Under the pieces are notes generated by a model. That model was not told the DNA's origin, did no database searches, and saw nothing but the letters and a program-made list of their open reading frames with translations. This document shows, one piece after another, positions 1 through 11,326 of a stretch of 64,000 nucleotides of DNA (position 1 is its first letter; the number at the start of each line of letters is the position of its first letter). This DNA comes from Candidatus Rhodoferax bjergmarkensis (GTDB lineage Bacteria > Pseudomonadota > Gammaproteobacteria > Burkholderiales > Burkholderiaceae_C): assembly GCA_016708345.1 (NCBI GenBank), contig JADJFX010000040.1:35855-99854 (forward strand). Reading direction: 5' to 3'. The position numbers and the translations under genes are program-made.

Positions 1-663
1 AAGCCGACCATCATTTTTAGAGCCTCAGCCAGCAGCTCGGCGCTGGCTTCGTCGAGCGCGGTTTTCTCGCTCAGTACATAGACTTCAAATAAATCAGCGG
101 CCGGTTGCACCGCCCACAGCCGAACGCCAGTGGCCAAGCTGGACGGAACGCTGCTGCCCGGCGTTGGCGGCGAAGAGCCCATGAAACCCTTGAAAACGCT
201 ACAAAATCAGGAGCTGCTTGCGCAGATAGAACGTGCGGTAGAGGCCTATTTGATTGAAAAAACTGAAGGAGAATATCCATGCTGAATCAAAGTCGCGTGG
301 GCAAGCCTGTATGGGTGGCTGGGGTGAAATGCTTGAATGCAAAACCTGAAGTCGTGCAGGCACCGACAATCAGGGTTTGAATGCACTTGCCATCCATCTA
401 ATCTGGCAAATGATGCGACCCTTATGACTTCGAACATTTTTTTGACACTTCAGTGGCAAGGTTTGTCCACATGAACAGCAAGCGCATCGTTCGTATCGTT
501 AGCTTCTCTGGCAGCACAAAATGCACTTTGACGGCAACCGCCTCTGGTGAACCTGTTGATTGTCGTAGGAAGCAGGTCTCAAACGTAAAAGTGACGAAGA
601 ACAACCCGGCTCATGCATGGCCAACAAGTTGCTCGGCACGATCAGTAGCGGAATTTTGAGCTG
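1..663. other. No supportable gene upstream of tamB
   Basis: Only short open frames lie here, on both strands, and none gave a recognisable domain. tamA, which normally precedes tamB, is not visible: no outer-membrane barrel C-terminus could be read. A short plus-strand frame (453-659) ends with TGA just before the tamB ATG, but its composition gives no support for a protein. The left part may hold remnants of a gene cut by the window edge or by rearrangement. Confidence 0.4.
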
Positions 664-3600
664 ATGAAACTGCTCCGCATCGCCCTGCCAAGCAACATCG
701 CCGCGCTGGCGGTGCTGTTCGCCTTGGCTGCTGCACTCTGGTCCTGGAGCGGCACCGACACCTCGCTGGCCACCGCGCTGAACACCATAAGCAGTTTTCT
801 CCCTGCCAATCAAACCCTCACCGTCAAAGACGTGACGGGTTCTGTGCGTGAAGGCGGACGCATTGGCTGGCTGCGCTGGCAGCGCGGCCCGCTCAGTGTT
901 GAGGCCACCGACCTCCAGACCACATGGGCGCTGCGTTCGCTGTGGGATGGTGAACTGCGGCTAACCCGGCTCAGCATCCAAAACCTGCGCATCGACTCAC
1001 CCCCATCCGACCCTGAACCTGCGCCAGCAACGCCGCCCACCAGCTTGCAACTGCCCATTTTGGTGGAAGTACCCTTCTCCGTCGAGCGTCTGGAGTGGGT
1101 CGGATCAACCTCTTTGCACCTCTCCAACCTGGCTGGACACTATGCCTTTGATAGCAAAGAACATAGACTGGATGTGCGGGAAGTACACTTTTCATCAGGT
1201 AAATATCGCCTCCAGGCACAACTGGGCGCGCAAGCACCGCTGGACTTGTCTGCCCAGCTGCAGGGTGCCGTGCAAACCCAGCTGCCTGGCAGTAACCAAA
1301 GCGTGACGGCCGACGCGTTTGTCGAGTTAAAAGGCCCTTTGGCCGGGCCAAACGCCGAGCTGGCGCTGCAAGCGCGGCTGCAACCACAAACTGACGCCAA
1401 CCCTGCCCGTGCTCTGCAGGCCCACATCAAGGCCATTCTTCGGCCCTGGCAAGGCCAGCACATCGTCCGCGCCGATGCCCGCTGGCAGGCGCTGAATTTG
1501 GCCGCGCTGTGGCCCCAAGCGCCGCAAACCAACCTGGCGGGTAGCGCCACGGTAACGCCCGACGGCCAAGGCTGGCGCGGTGCCATGGCGTTCACCAACA
1601 GCCAAAGCGGCCCCTGGAACCAGCAGCGCCTGCCCGTGCGCAGCCTGGATGCCAAGTTGGTGTTCCTGCAGGGCCAGTGGACGGTCGAATCGCTGGCCGC
1701 CACCGGCGCTGGGGGCCACATGCAGGCGCAGGGGCAGTTAAACAGCGCCGCATCCAGGCCCGCCAACGCCGCAGCCAAGGCCGCAAGCAAACCCGGCTGG
1801 CAAGGCAGTGCCACACTCAACGGAATCAACCCCGCCGAACTGGACTCACGGCTGGCCGCCACCAGACTGGACGGCCAGCTAAGCGCCCAACAAGCCCCTT
1901 CTGGCATCACATTTGAGGCATCCATCCAGTCAGCGCGGCCAGCGTCCACAGGACCGCAACCCACTGCGGCCGCCGCTGGCGTCATCGACAAGCTGCGCAT
2001 CAAAGCCATCCAAGCCAAGGGCAGTTGGACAGCCCCACACTCCAGCTTGACACGCTCCAAGTGGAGACCGACACCGCCAAGCTGCAAGGCCAATTGACGT
2101 TTGACACCCACAGCCAGGCCGCACAAGGCCACTTGGCACTGACCCTGCCGGGCGCGCAGGCCACGCTGGCGGGTTCAATCGCCAGCACCGAGGGCCAGGG
2201 GGAGCTGAGCCTGCGGGTGTCAGACCCCACCCTGGCGGCGCACTGGCTGGCGCAGCTGCCCGGTGGCCCGCAGGGCTTGGGCCGCACCGCCCTTCAAGGC
2301 AACGCCGAATTCACCGGCGGCTGGCAAGGTGGCTGGGGGCAGCAAGGCCGACAGCTCAAAATTCAGGCCAGCCTGCACGCACCCCAGCTCACGCTGCGCG
2401 CCGCCGACCAGCCAGCAGACCAAGCCTGGGACCATGCGCGAACTACAGGCCAATCTGGGCGGCACGCTGGCCGCGCTGGACCTCACGGTGCAGGGTCAGA
2501 TGGCGCACGCCAGCCGCCGTTTTGCCCTGCAGGCGCAGCTGCAAGGCGGGCAGCAGCCCGACGGCAGCTGGCAAGCCTTGCTGGGCAGTACCCATTTGAC
2601 CGCCCAAGACCACCAGCGCCCCGGCCTGTGGACCCTGGCGCTCAATGAGCGCGTGAGCCTTCACTGGAGCCAAAGCGTGAGCTCGCAGCGACTAACGGTG
2701 TCGCCCGGCACCGCCCAGCTCACAGGACCGGTGGCTGGCGTGGCCAAGCTGCAATGGCAAGCAGCCCAATGGTCGCAGCAAGGCACCCGCAGCGACTGGC
2801 AAACCCAGGGCCAGCTCGATGGTCTGCCGCTGGCTTGGCTGGACCTGATCGGTCAGACCCAAATGGCCAACCTGGGCCTGCGCGGTGACCTGCAGTTTGG
2901 CGGCCAGTGGCAGGCCACGGGTGGTGACACCTTGCAGCTCAGCGCCACGTTGGCGCGCACCAGCGGCGACTTGCTGCTGCAAACCGACGAGGCTCACCTC
3001 GCCACCCTGAGCGCCGGTGTACGCGATGCGCGCCTGACGGTCACCGTCCAAGGCGATCAATTGGCCGCCAGCCTGCTTTGGGACAGCGAACGCGCCGGCC
3101 AGGCACAAGCCCAGTTCAGTTCACGCCTGCAGCGCCAAGACGGCGCTTGGCGCTGGCCAGACAGCGCTGCCGTGGCGGGCACGCTGCGCGCGCAGTTGCC
3201 CCCTGTAGGTGCTTGGTCCTTGCTGGCACCGCCGGGCTGGCGCTTGCGCGGCACGGTGGACGGCAACGCCGTCCTGTCCGGCACCCGCGCAGCGCCGCAG
3301 TGGTTCGGCACCCTGATTGCCAAGGACCTGGCCGTGCGTTCGGTGGCCGACGACATCGATTTCAGCCAAGGCGAACTGCTCGCCACCATCGAAGGGCAGC
3401 GCGTGGAGATCATCAACTTCACCATGCAAGGCGCGGGGGGCCACAGCGGTGGCCAGGTTCGGATCAAAGGTTATGCGCTGGGGCTGCCTGCCAGTGATGC
3501 GGCGACCCAACTGGCGTCACGCTTGCGCATGGAGCTGGACATTCAGCTGGAGAACCTGCGCGTCAGCAGCCAGGCCGACCGCCGCCTGGTGGTGTCCGGC

Positions 3601-4526
3601 AACCTGACCGCCAAGCTGGCCAGCGAGCGCCTGCTGATTCGCGGCCTGCTCAAGGCCGATCAGGCCCTGTTTGTGCTGAAGGAAGACTCCGCGCCCGAAC
3701 TGGGGCGGGATGTGATCGTGCGCCGCCCTGCTGTCACCCAAGCAGACGGAAAAGCGACCAGCACAGCCCCCCCCGAATCCACAGTCATGCAGGTCAAGCC
3801 AGACATCAGCGTCACACTGGACCTGGGGCCAAAATTTGAGGTGCGCGGGCGTGGCCTGGACACCCGCCTGGTGGCAAACTTGAATTGACCAGCGCCGCCG
3901 AGCATGGTTTTGCGCCGCGCCTCACGGGTAATTTGCGCGCCATCGGCGGCACTTACAAGGCCTATGGCCAAAACCTGGACATCACCGTCGGGGTGCTGCG
4001 TTTTAACGGGCCGTACGACAACCCGGCGCTCAATATTCTGGCGATACGGCCCAACCTGCAACAGCGCGTGGGGGTGCAGATCAGCGGCACCACCCTGTCC
4101 CCCGTGGTGCGCCTGTATGCCGACCCGGAACTGCCCGATGCCGAAAAACTGGCGTGGCTGGTGCTCGGTCACTCCGGGGCCAATGGTGGTGCCGAGGCAG
4201 CCGTGCTGCAGCAGGCGGCGCTGGCACTGCTGGGCGGCAACGGCAAGGGCCTGTCCAGCAACCTGGCGCAAGCGCTGGGGTTGGACGAATTGTCCGTGCG
4301 CGGTGCAGCCAGCAGCGCCAGCGACAGCGGCACAAGCACCACGGCCGCCACCGTCACACTGGGCAAACGCGTGTCGCGCGATTTTTATGTGGCTTACGAG
4401 CGCAGCCTGGCAGGCACGCTGGGCACGTTCTACATTTTTTACGACCTGTCGCGCCGCTTCACCCTGCGCGCCCAGACCGGCGAGCAAAGCGCCATGGACC
4501 TGATTTTCACACTACGCTACGACTGA
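664..4526 (+). CDS. tamB: TamB, translocation and assembly module / AsmA-like protein (frameshifted)
   Basis: TamB is an inner-membrane-anchored, periplasm-spanning beta-helical protein that works with TamA in outer-membrane protein assembly and, in newer views, lipid transfer. One hydrophobic anchor sits at residues about 8-28 (NIAALAVLFALAAALWSW), followed by a long beta-rich body. The C-terminal DUF490 domain is clear: KAYGQNLDI, NPALNILA, LPDAEKLAWLVLG, and the aromatic end IFTLRYD. The protein reads through four pieces (664 to about 2030, about 2030-2430, about 2430-3885, 3885-4526), so there are three frameshifts. Summed length, about 1286 codons, is normal for the family. I start at ATG 664 because the anchor begins there. 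The missing tamA upstream is odd. As read the gene would make only a truncated product; sequence error and real decay cannot be separated. Confidence 0.88.
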
Positions 4527-4550
4527 TGTGGACTGATGTGGACTGAAATG
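4521..4550. repeat. Tandem decamer repeat after tamB stop
   Basis: Three near-identical copies of a ten-base unit (GACTGATGTG, GACTGATGTG, GACTGAAATG) begin at the tamB stop codon region. Probably slippage; no function inferred. Confidence 0.5.
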
Positions 4551-4568
4551 GAGCCCCGCCAGCCCCCG

Positions 4569-4574
4569 TACAAT
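4569..4574 (+). promoter_or_regulatory. Possible -10 box of tRNA-Arg promoter
   Basis: TACAAT lies 12 bases before the tRNA 5' end, a plausible position for a sigma-70 -10 element. No convincing -35 hexamer is seen at the expected spacing, so this is tentative. Confidence 0.3.
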
Positions 4575-4585
4575 GCAGGGCACCC

Positions 4586-4660
4586 GCCGCCGTAGTTCAA
4601 TGGATAGAACGAGCGCCTCCTAAGCGCTAGATATGGGTTCGATTCCCGTCGGGGGCGCCA
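4586..4660 (+). tRNA. tRNA-Arg, anticodon CCT
   Basis: Cloverleaf read by hand. The D-stem is GTTC/GAAC. The anticodon stem AGCGC/GCGCT encloses the loop CTCCTAA (anticodon CCT at 4619-4621, decoding AGG). The T-loop is TTCGATT with stem ATGGG/CCCGT. CCA is encoded at 4658-4660 after discriminator G. The acceptor stem GCCGCCG/CGGGGGC has one G-G mismatch in the middle, which is unusual and may be a sequence error. No element is integrated at its 3' end: the next gene begins 97 bases later. Confidence 0.93.
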
Positions 4661-4757
4661 GGTCATGCTTTTAAACCCCTCCCTTCTGCTACAAATTCCA
4701 TAGCTGTCGTCGCACATGCGACATGCGCAAGGTGCTGATTTACCTTAAATTCAGCCC

Positions 4758-5421
4758 ATGGGAACGCTTTATCTTGTACGCCATGGCCAGGCTTCGTTTG
4801 GTGCCGAAGACTACGACCACCTGAGTTCGCTGGGCCAGCAGCAAAGCGTGCGGCTGGGTGAATACTTCCGCCAAAAGGGGGTTGCGTTTGAGGCCGTGCT
4901 AACCGGCACGCTGCGCCGCCACCAGCAAACCTATGACGGCATCCGCGCAGGTGGCACCACCACCTTGACGCCCTGCTATGGCCCGGCCTCAATGAGTTCG
5001 ACAGCCTGGCCGTCATTGCCACCGTCCACCCTACAAGCTGGAAAGCCTGACTCACCCGAGCTGTACCGCCATCACTTTCGGCTTTTGCGTGATGGCCTGA
5101 CCCAGTGGATGAACGGCGTGGTCAGCCCCAAGGGCATGCCCAGCTACCGGGAGTTCCGCCAAGGTGTGGTCGATGCGCTGGACCATGTGCGCAAACACCA
5201 TGAAGGCAACGTGCTGATCGTGTCCAGCGGTGGCCCGATCGCCACCGCCATCGGCCATGTGCTGGGCACCACGCCAGAAACCACGATCGAACTCAACCTG
5301 CGCATCCGCAACAGCGCCATCACCGAATTCGCCGTCAACCGCAAACGCCATTCGCTGCTGACCTACAACACACTGCCCCACTGGAACATGCCGACTACGC
5401 CGACTGGGTTACCTACGCTTG
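4758..5421 (+). CDS. Histidine phosphatase family protein (frameshifted)
   Basis: Phosphoglycerate-mutase-like histidine phosphatase. The N-terminus has the catalytic RHG signature (LVRHGQASFG) and the C-terminal half has the second histidine region (VLIVSSGGPIATAIGHVLG). Three frame changes are needed. Between about 4975 and 5045 the natural sequence (GLNEFDSLAVIATVHP) is in another frame, giving two compensating indels. Near 5390 a one-base loss replaces the natural end DYADWVTYA, whose stop is near 5421; the uncorrected frame runs on to 5495. Substrate cannot be assigned: members act on phosphosugars, phosphoproteins or nucleotides. It stands alone between the tRNA and the convergent SWIM operon. 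Confidence 0.8.
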
Positions 5422-5627
5422 AGCGTTCTTTGGCCACTCAGCAGTCGCTGAATATTAGGTTTGCGCATGTTGGATGTGCGGATGAAGCTATCTAATTCAT
5501 AGCATATTTCACCCGCTCACGCCCCACCGGGCGGTAAAGGGGTGCCTCATTTGGCCGCGTTTTTAAAGCAGATGCTGGCGAGCGCCAATGGGTGGCTTCA
5601 CTACGGCGAACATCACGGCTTGGCACA

Positions 5628-7706
5628 TCAAACTAAATCGACACCCTCCAAGCCCATCACCACCTGAGCATCTTGGTGCAGCTGAGCCAACGCGGCCAGC
5701 TTCATCAGCGCCGGGGCCAAGCAAGCACCTTTAGGGAGAGCCTGTGCAGAGAGTGTGGCTTCAAGCAGGGTCTTTAACGCATCGGCCAGTGCAAACAGGC
5801 TTTGCGCTGCAAGCTGGCGTCCCACCTGGTTGCAGTCATCTCTCCAACGGGTGGGCAACTGTGAAACACCGTGGTGCAACAGCGTTGCCAGCACCTGCTG
5901 CAGCTTGGCCAGCGCATTGGAAATCGGGTCAACTGCTTCGTCAGGCAAAAACGCGAGTGGCAGGCTGGCCAGTGCAGCGCTGTTTTGATCGGTAGCGGCG
6001 GCAAAGTCGGGCACCACGATGCTGCTGGCGGCGACCGCCCAGGGTTCAATGATGGGGAGGCCGCCGGACCAGTGCAACAAGCCGGCCACATGGCTGACTG
6101 GCCCCTGTTTGCCGGACAGTGCATCGGCCAACGCAGCCAGCGCGTGGCGGTTGTGGCTTTCATGGCTGCGTTTGAGCAGCAGGGTCTGGTCGTTGCCGTC
6201 ATACAAAACAGCCATCAGCGTTTGCTCGTGGGGGTCGTAATGCAGGGCTTCCATGCGTGCAGGTGTGAAAACAATAAACCGCTGGGCCGCATGGCGTGGC
6301 AACACTTGCGCCGTGGGTTGGGCCTGCTGGGCTGCAGCCAGGGCGCGCACGCTGTCATAACGCAGCGGTGCGCTGAGCTGAGACCAATCGGGCACCTGCG
6401 GCAGTACGCTGTTGTGGGAGCTGCGGCTTTTGGCAAGTTTAAGGCTGCCGTCGGGCAGTCGGCGGGCTTGCCGGGCCAGCAGTTGGCCCCGGCTCAGGGC
6501 TTGAAGCAACACGCCGGGTGCCAGCCGCTCCAACGCGCGGGTGCTGGCTTCGTCCACCGCCGTGTCGGCTGACACCTCCCACGCATGGGTCAACACCAGC
6601 GCGGTGCCGGTGTCGGTATCGGCCAGCAACAAGCGGGTGCGGCGCTTGGGGCCGTCGCGCACCGTGCGTGCGCCCAGGCAGACCAGGCGCAGGCGGTCCA
6701 GTTCGGTTTCACCGGGCTCGGCCAGGCCCAGCACGGCTCTGGCGTTGCCGGGCAATACCCCGGCGTGCAGGCGCAGCGCCAGCTCTGCCACCAGCGCCAG
6801 GCCGTCCGTGGCCTGGTAGGAAGCACTGCGCGCATGCCAAGCCCCGCACCACTGCTCCAGGTCTTGCAGCAGGTACACCAGCCAGGTGGCATTCAGTGGC
6901 CGGCTGGCGTCCAACGCATGGCTCAGCGCCTGAGCTATTGGGGCGGCGCCGTTACTGACACCGTGAAAAATAAGCGCTTCCACCAGCGCAACCCAAGGTG
7001 CGGTGTCCAGCGCCAGGCGGGTGCCGTCGCTGCCCAAGCGCACCACTTGGGCTGACAAAGAGGCCTGCGCGGACTGGTTTGCATCCTTATCCGCCTGTCG
7101 AAAAGCCCACACCCCCAGTGCCACATGTTCACAGGCGGCTGCGGCAATGCAGTCGCAGCGTGCGGCCTCCAGCGCAGCACCCGCCCAGAAACGCACCGTA
7201 GCCGAGGGCAGACGTGCGGTGTCGCAGGGCTCGCCACTGGCGGTACGGCGAAGGGTGATGGACAAACCTGCGTCACGTGCCAGCGCCGCTCTGGCCAGCA
7301 GGGTGGCGGGGATGACCCGTGCCAGCGTTTCGTCACTGACCTGGCCGGGTGAGGTTGCTTGGACATCTGGCGCGGAGGCCGAATCGGCAGATGCATGGCC
7401 AGACGAACCTGTCGCCAGCGCAGCCACCCGCGCATCTTCCCGGTAGGCCAGCGCCACGATGATGCGGTGCCTGCATACCGTGGCCGCACCGCAGCTGCAG
7501 CGCACCTGCCCAATGGGCGTGGCGGCGGGCCAGACGGTATGGATGCCGTCGCTGAAACGGGCGTCCAGCGTGCCGTCTGCACCCAGTGCCAGTTGCGGGC
7601 GGTAGCCACCTTCCAGCTCCCGCACAGCACGTTTGACCACACCGGCATTGGCCGCCTGGGCCAGCGCCTCGGGGCTCAGGTGCAGCAAGTCCTGACGTGG
7701 AATCAT
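5628..7706 (-). CDS. SWIM zinc-finger protein (YehQ-like)
   Basis: Intact 692-residue protein. A SWIM-type zinc-binding motif sits at residues about 68-84 (CSCGAATVCRHRIIVALA; CxC then CxH), within the N-terminal quarter. A second cysteine/histidine cluster (CDCIAAAACEHVALG) lies near residue 185 and resembles a second SWIM finger. The rest is alpha-helical, Ala/Leu-rich and without a recognised catalytic motif. SWIM domains bind zinc and are thought to mediate DNA or protein contacts. It is the last gene of a MoxR-DUF5682-vWA-SWIM set that matches E. coli yehL-M-P-Q in content. It starts 19 bases after the vWA stop, so the two are probably co-transcribed. Biochemical role unknown. Confidence 0.85.
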   Translation of the reverse strand: MIPRQDLLHLSPEALAQAANAGVVKRAVRELEGGYRPQLALGADGTLDARFSDGIHTVWPAATPIGQVRCSCGAATVCRHRIIVALAYREDARVAALATGSSGHASADSASAPDVQATSPGQVSDETLARVIPATLLARAALARDAGLSITLRRTASGEPCDTARLPSATVRFWAGAALEAARCDCIAAAACEHVALGVWAFRQADKDANQSAQASLSAQVVRLGSDGTRLALDTAPWVALVEALIFHGVSNGAAPIAQALSHALDASRPLNATWLVYLLQDLEQWCGAWHARSASYQATDGLALVAELALRLHAGVLPGNARAVLGLAEPGETELDRLRLVCLGARTVRDGPKRRTRLLLADTDTGTALVLTHAWEVSADTAVDEASTRALERLAPGVLLQALSRGQLLARQARRLPDGSLKLAKSRSSHNSVLPQVPDWSQLSAPLRYDSVRALAAAQQAQPTAQVLPRHAAQRFIVFTPARMEALHYDPHEQTLMAVLYDGNDQTLLLKRSHESHNRHALAALADALSGKQGPVSHVAGLLHWSGGLPIIEPWAVAASSIVVPDFAAATDQNSAALASLPLAFLPDEAVDPISNALAKLQQVLATLLHHGVSQLPTRWRDDCNQVGRQLAAQSLFALADALKTLLEATLSAQALPKGACLAPALMKLAALAQLHQDAQVVMGLEGVDLV

Positions 7707-7725
7707 GTATTGGTCATACCTTGCT

Positions 7726-8893
7726 TCATCCCAATTTCTCCGCCAGCCAGGCCGCCAGTTGGCCCGGTGTCATGGCTGCTATGTGCGCGCCTGCGTCGGC
7801 CAGTTTGCCCGCAAGCACGCGGTCGTAATCGGGATTTGCTTTTTCATCCAGCGCGGCCAGCCCGAGCACCTGGGTGCCTTGGGCGCACAGGGGCGCACCT
7901 GGCTGACCAGCACATGTTCAGCAGCACCCTCGTAAAGTCGCTGATGATGACTACGATGGCGCGGCGTGGCGCTTCAATCTGCCCGGCGGCATAGGCCACG
8001 GCCTTGCCAATGTCGGTGCCGCCGCCTAGTTGCACCCGCATCAGCACGTCCACGGGGTCTTGCACGCTGTCGGTCAGGTCTACCACGTCGGTGTCAAAAG
8101 CCACCAGATGGGTTTTGACCCCTGGCAAAGCCCACAGGCACGAGGCCGTGACCGCCGAGTGGATCACACTGGACACCATGCTGCCGCTCTGGTCCACCAG
8201 CAAAAAAACCTGCCAGGGTTGCAATGAGCGGCGGGTGTTGACATAAAACAGCGGCTTCTCTATCAGCAGGCGCTGGCCGCGCTGGTCGTAGTGTTTCAGG
8301 TTGCGCAGCAGGGTTTCGCGGGCGGCAAATTGACTGAGGGACCCGCGTGTGGACAACTGCTGGCGCTTGCGGGTGCCGCTGAAGGAGCGCTGCACCTCTT
8401 TGGCCAGCTTTTCAATCAGCTCGGCCACCACCTTGGCGACCAGTTGGCGCGCCATGGCCAGCACCTGCGGGTTCATCAGGTGTTTGGTACGCATGACCGC
8501 CTGCAGCAATGCCGGGTTGGGCGTGGCGCGGGCCAGCACCTCGGGGTTCGTCACCACTTCGTCAATGCCGTAGCGCTCTATGGCGTCGCGCTCCAGCCGT
8601 TCTATGGTTTCCTTGGGGAACAGTGTGTGGATCTCGTTGATCCATTCGGGCACCGAGAGTTGTGACGCCCCCGCGCCGCCGTGGCGGTCCAGCCGGTCGG
8701 CGGCCTCACCACCCCCGTCACCGCCCTGGCCGTCGGGCGCGTCCCGGCCATACAACCAAGCCAGGGCGCGGTCCATGGCCATGGCCTGCAGGTCACCCGC
8801 ACCGCCCAAACCGCTGCCCAAAGGCTGCTGCGCCGCTTCACCCAACAGCAGCCGCCAGCGTTCGGCGGCGGAAAGCACAATGCTGGGTTTCAT
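7726..8893 (-). CDS. vWA-domain protein (YehP-like), frameshifted near the C-terminus
   Basis: A von Willebrand factor A protein. The MIDAS motif DQSGS is seen in FLLVDQSGSMVSS, with the further conserved GGGTDIGKAV. About 210 helical residues precede the vWA domain, including a glycine/aspartate-rich loop near residue 60. One frameshift near 7925 breaks the end: the natural continuation reads VLVSQVRALVAQGTQVLGLAALDE and stops at 7726. vWA proteins pair with MoxR ATPases as metal-dependent adaptors or remodelling partners. The ATG overlaps the stop of the DUF5682 gene by four bases (ATGA), indicating translational coupling. Length about 389 codons. Confidence 0.85.
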
Positions 8894-11227
8894 AACGGAA
8901 TCTCCAGCGCCCTGGCCCAGGCCAGCGCCTGTGCTTCAATACGTTTGGCGTCCAGCAGTGCCCGGCTGCCGGTGTGCAGCGTCAGCAGACCCGACTGTTC
9001 GCTGCTTGAGAGGCCCAGCAAGGCCGCCACCCGCACCGCCAGCGCCCCCCGCTCACGCGGTGGAAACCAGGCAAAAGCGGCGCGCAACTGCGGCAGGGCG
9101 ACCAGAAAGTCATCACTGCCCATGCCTTCCAGCGCCTCGTGTACGGCGTGGACGATGGCGTCTGATTCGGTGGCCAGCACCCGCGCACAACAAAACAGGC
9201 CGTACAAAAAATCGCCCAGCGCATCACGCGGCGGCACGGCGCGCACCAGGGCCAGTATCTGCAGATTGGCCTGCTCACCCAAAGCGCCATGCACATAGAC
9301 CACGGCCAAAGCCGCACCACGCAGCGCGGGTGGTGATTGGGCATTGCGCGCCAGGCGCAGCAAGGTTGCCAGGGTGGCGCTGCGGCTCAAACCCGCTGAG
9401 GTTTCCAACTGTAGGCGCAGCAGGCTGTCAAACACGCTGACCGCTGCCACGTCGGCCTCCATTTCTTTGCCCTGGGAGCTTTGACGCTCCTCCAGAAGCC
9501 ACACAATGCGCCCTGCCAGCACTGAGAGCGCACGCTCCAGCAAGGCGCGGGTGTCTTGTCCCCAGAAGCCGACCTGCACCACTTGCAGCAGCAGCCCGGC
9601 CGCCCTGGCCAGCGCCGCCAGGTCGTGCGCGGCGGGGACGGCGGCTTCCAACTGCTGGCCCAGCGCATCGCCCATGTCCAGCAGACCCGCACGCACGGCT
9701 TTGAGCATGCAACTGGCGGCCTGGGCCACATCAACCTGGCTTTGGGCGACCAGCAGGGTCAGGCGGTTTCTGGCGGCGGACTCCAGCGTGGCACCAAAGG
9801 CTGCGGCCTCGATCAGGTTGGGAAACCAGCGGTCCCCCTGGGTCAAAGACCAGTGTTCTTCAAAATTTAGCGCCGCAGGCAGTTGGCGTGCGGCGTGCGG
9901 TGCGCGTGTCTCCAACAGTTTTGCACCCTCCAGGCCGATGAGCTGCAACTGCCACAGGGTGTGGGCGCGGGGCAGGTCGGCGGCGCGGCGGCGGTCTATG
10001 ACGATGTTTTGCTTGCCCTTGCCCGACCGGTCCTGCGGTTGCGGGGTCAGCTCGCACTGCGCCAACCGCGCTGCCACGTCATGCACCAGCGGCGGCAAGG
10101 GCGTGTCGGTGTGCAGGTGCCACCGCCCTCGCCGGTCAGCGCCAGCAAGGCTTCCCGCAACACCGGGTGGTGCTGGTCACCCAGCAGGCCCTGGCTGGCC
10201 CAGGGTGCGGGGGCGTCCAGCGCTTCTTTAATGACGGTGGACTGCAGCGCGTCCAGAATGTCCCCGCGCAGCGGCAAGGCGTGGCCGCGCAGTTGCGCCA
10301 AAGACTGCTGGGCGCAGCGCATGGCAATCAGCTCCGCGGTCGAAAAAGCCACCGCTTTGGCCCGCAAACGCCGGCTGATGTGCCGCAGAGCTTGCTCACC
10401 CGCACTTTGCAGGCCCGACTGCCACACCCACTGGTAAAACCGTGGCGATTGCATACCTGCGCTGTAGCCACCCAGCGCGTCCACCTGGCGGTATTCATAA
10501 GGCACCAAGTAACACCCGGCGGCGCGCACATCCGCAGGGACAGGCGACACGGGCTCAGACCCTGCGGGCTGCTGGGGCCAGAGCTTTCAATGGCGCGTTT
10601 GTGCCAGCCGCCGCAAATCACCAGCACGTCACCCCCCACCATCACCTGCAACGTGCGCGTGTGCCCAGGCCACCCAGCGTGCCATTGCAACTCCCGCGCC
10701 TGGTCTTGGGGGGGGCCGGGGTCGTAACCCGGCAGCGCGGCAGAATAAAGGTCCAGGCGCTGCTGCAAGACAGCGTCCTCGAGTTCACCTTCAAACAGGT
10801 GGTCCCACAGCGCGTTGCCACCGTCACAGCCAAACCGCTGGCACATCAATTGCAGCACCTCGGCATAGCGTGTGCGCGGCTGCAAACCGCTTTTAGTTTC
10901 ATGGGTATCGGCAATAGCCCGGTACTGCCAGTGCGGTAAATCAATGAAGCGCAGCAGAGCGCCCACCTGCTGCCCGCTGCGCAGCGCCACCCATTCGGGT
11001 GAATAGTCCAAGAACGGAAACCAGCACTGCGCGGGGCGCGTGCCCTCGTTGGCGTAGCTGTACAGGGCCACGGGCAGCGTGTGCTCCAGCATCAGCTCGC
11101 CCAGTCGCGGATTGAAGTCGCCCGGCCCCTCGATCAGCACGGCAGCGGGTTTGCGCTGCGCGATGACGCTGGACCAGCCCGCGCAGGCCGGGCTGTGGTG
11201 GCGCACGCCGATGACACGCACCGTCAT
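8890..11227 (-). CDS. DUF5682 family protein (YehM-like), frameshifted
   Basis: About 779 codons in three pieces (11227 to about 10560, about 10560-10100, about 10100-8890), so two frameshifts. The N-terminus (VRVIGVRHHSPAC, then VLIEGPGDFN) and a central WHKRAIE segment are the features by which I recognise this family. The C-terminal half is a helical, Leu/Ala-rich region resembling HEAT-type repeats. Molecular activity is unknown. It sits between the MoxR ATPase and the vWA gene in the conserved order of the yehL-M-P-Q set and is presumably a third subunit of that ATPase complex (inference). The stop overlaps the vWA start by four bases. Confidence 0.78.
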
Positions 11228-11326
11228 GGTTCTAAGCCTTTCGGGTCTGTGGCGCTTGTGTAGTATGCGCAGCCAGGTATCAATTGCATAGCAAACCCTG
11301 TGTCGGCAGCGTGCCCAAAGCCCTAT

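Noticed and set aside
4586..4660. tRNA-Arg as an integration site for the island
   Set aside because: No repeat of the tRNA 3' end was seen elsewhere in the window and no integrase is adjacent; the recombinase is over 30 kb away.
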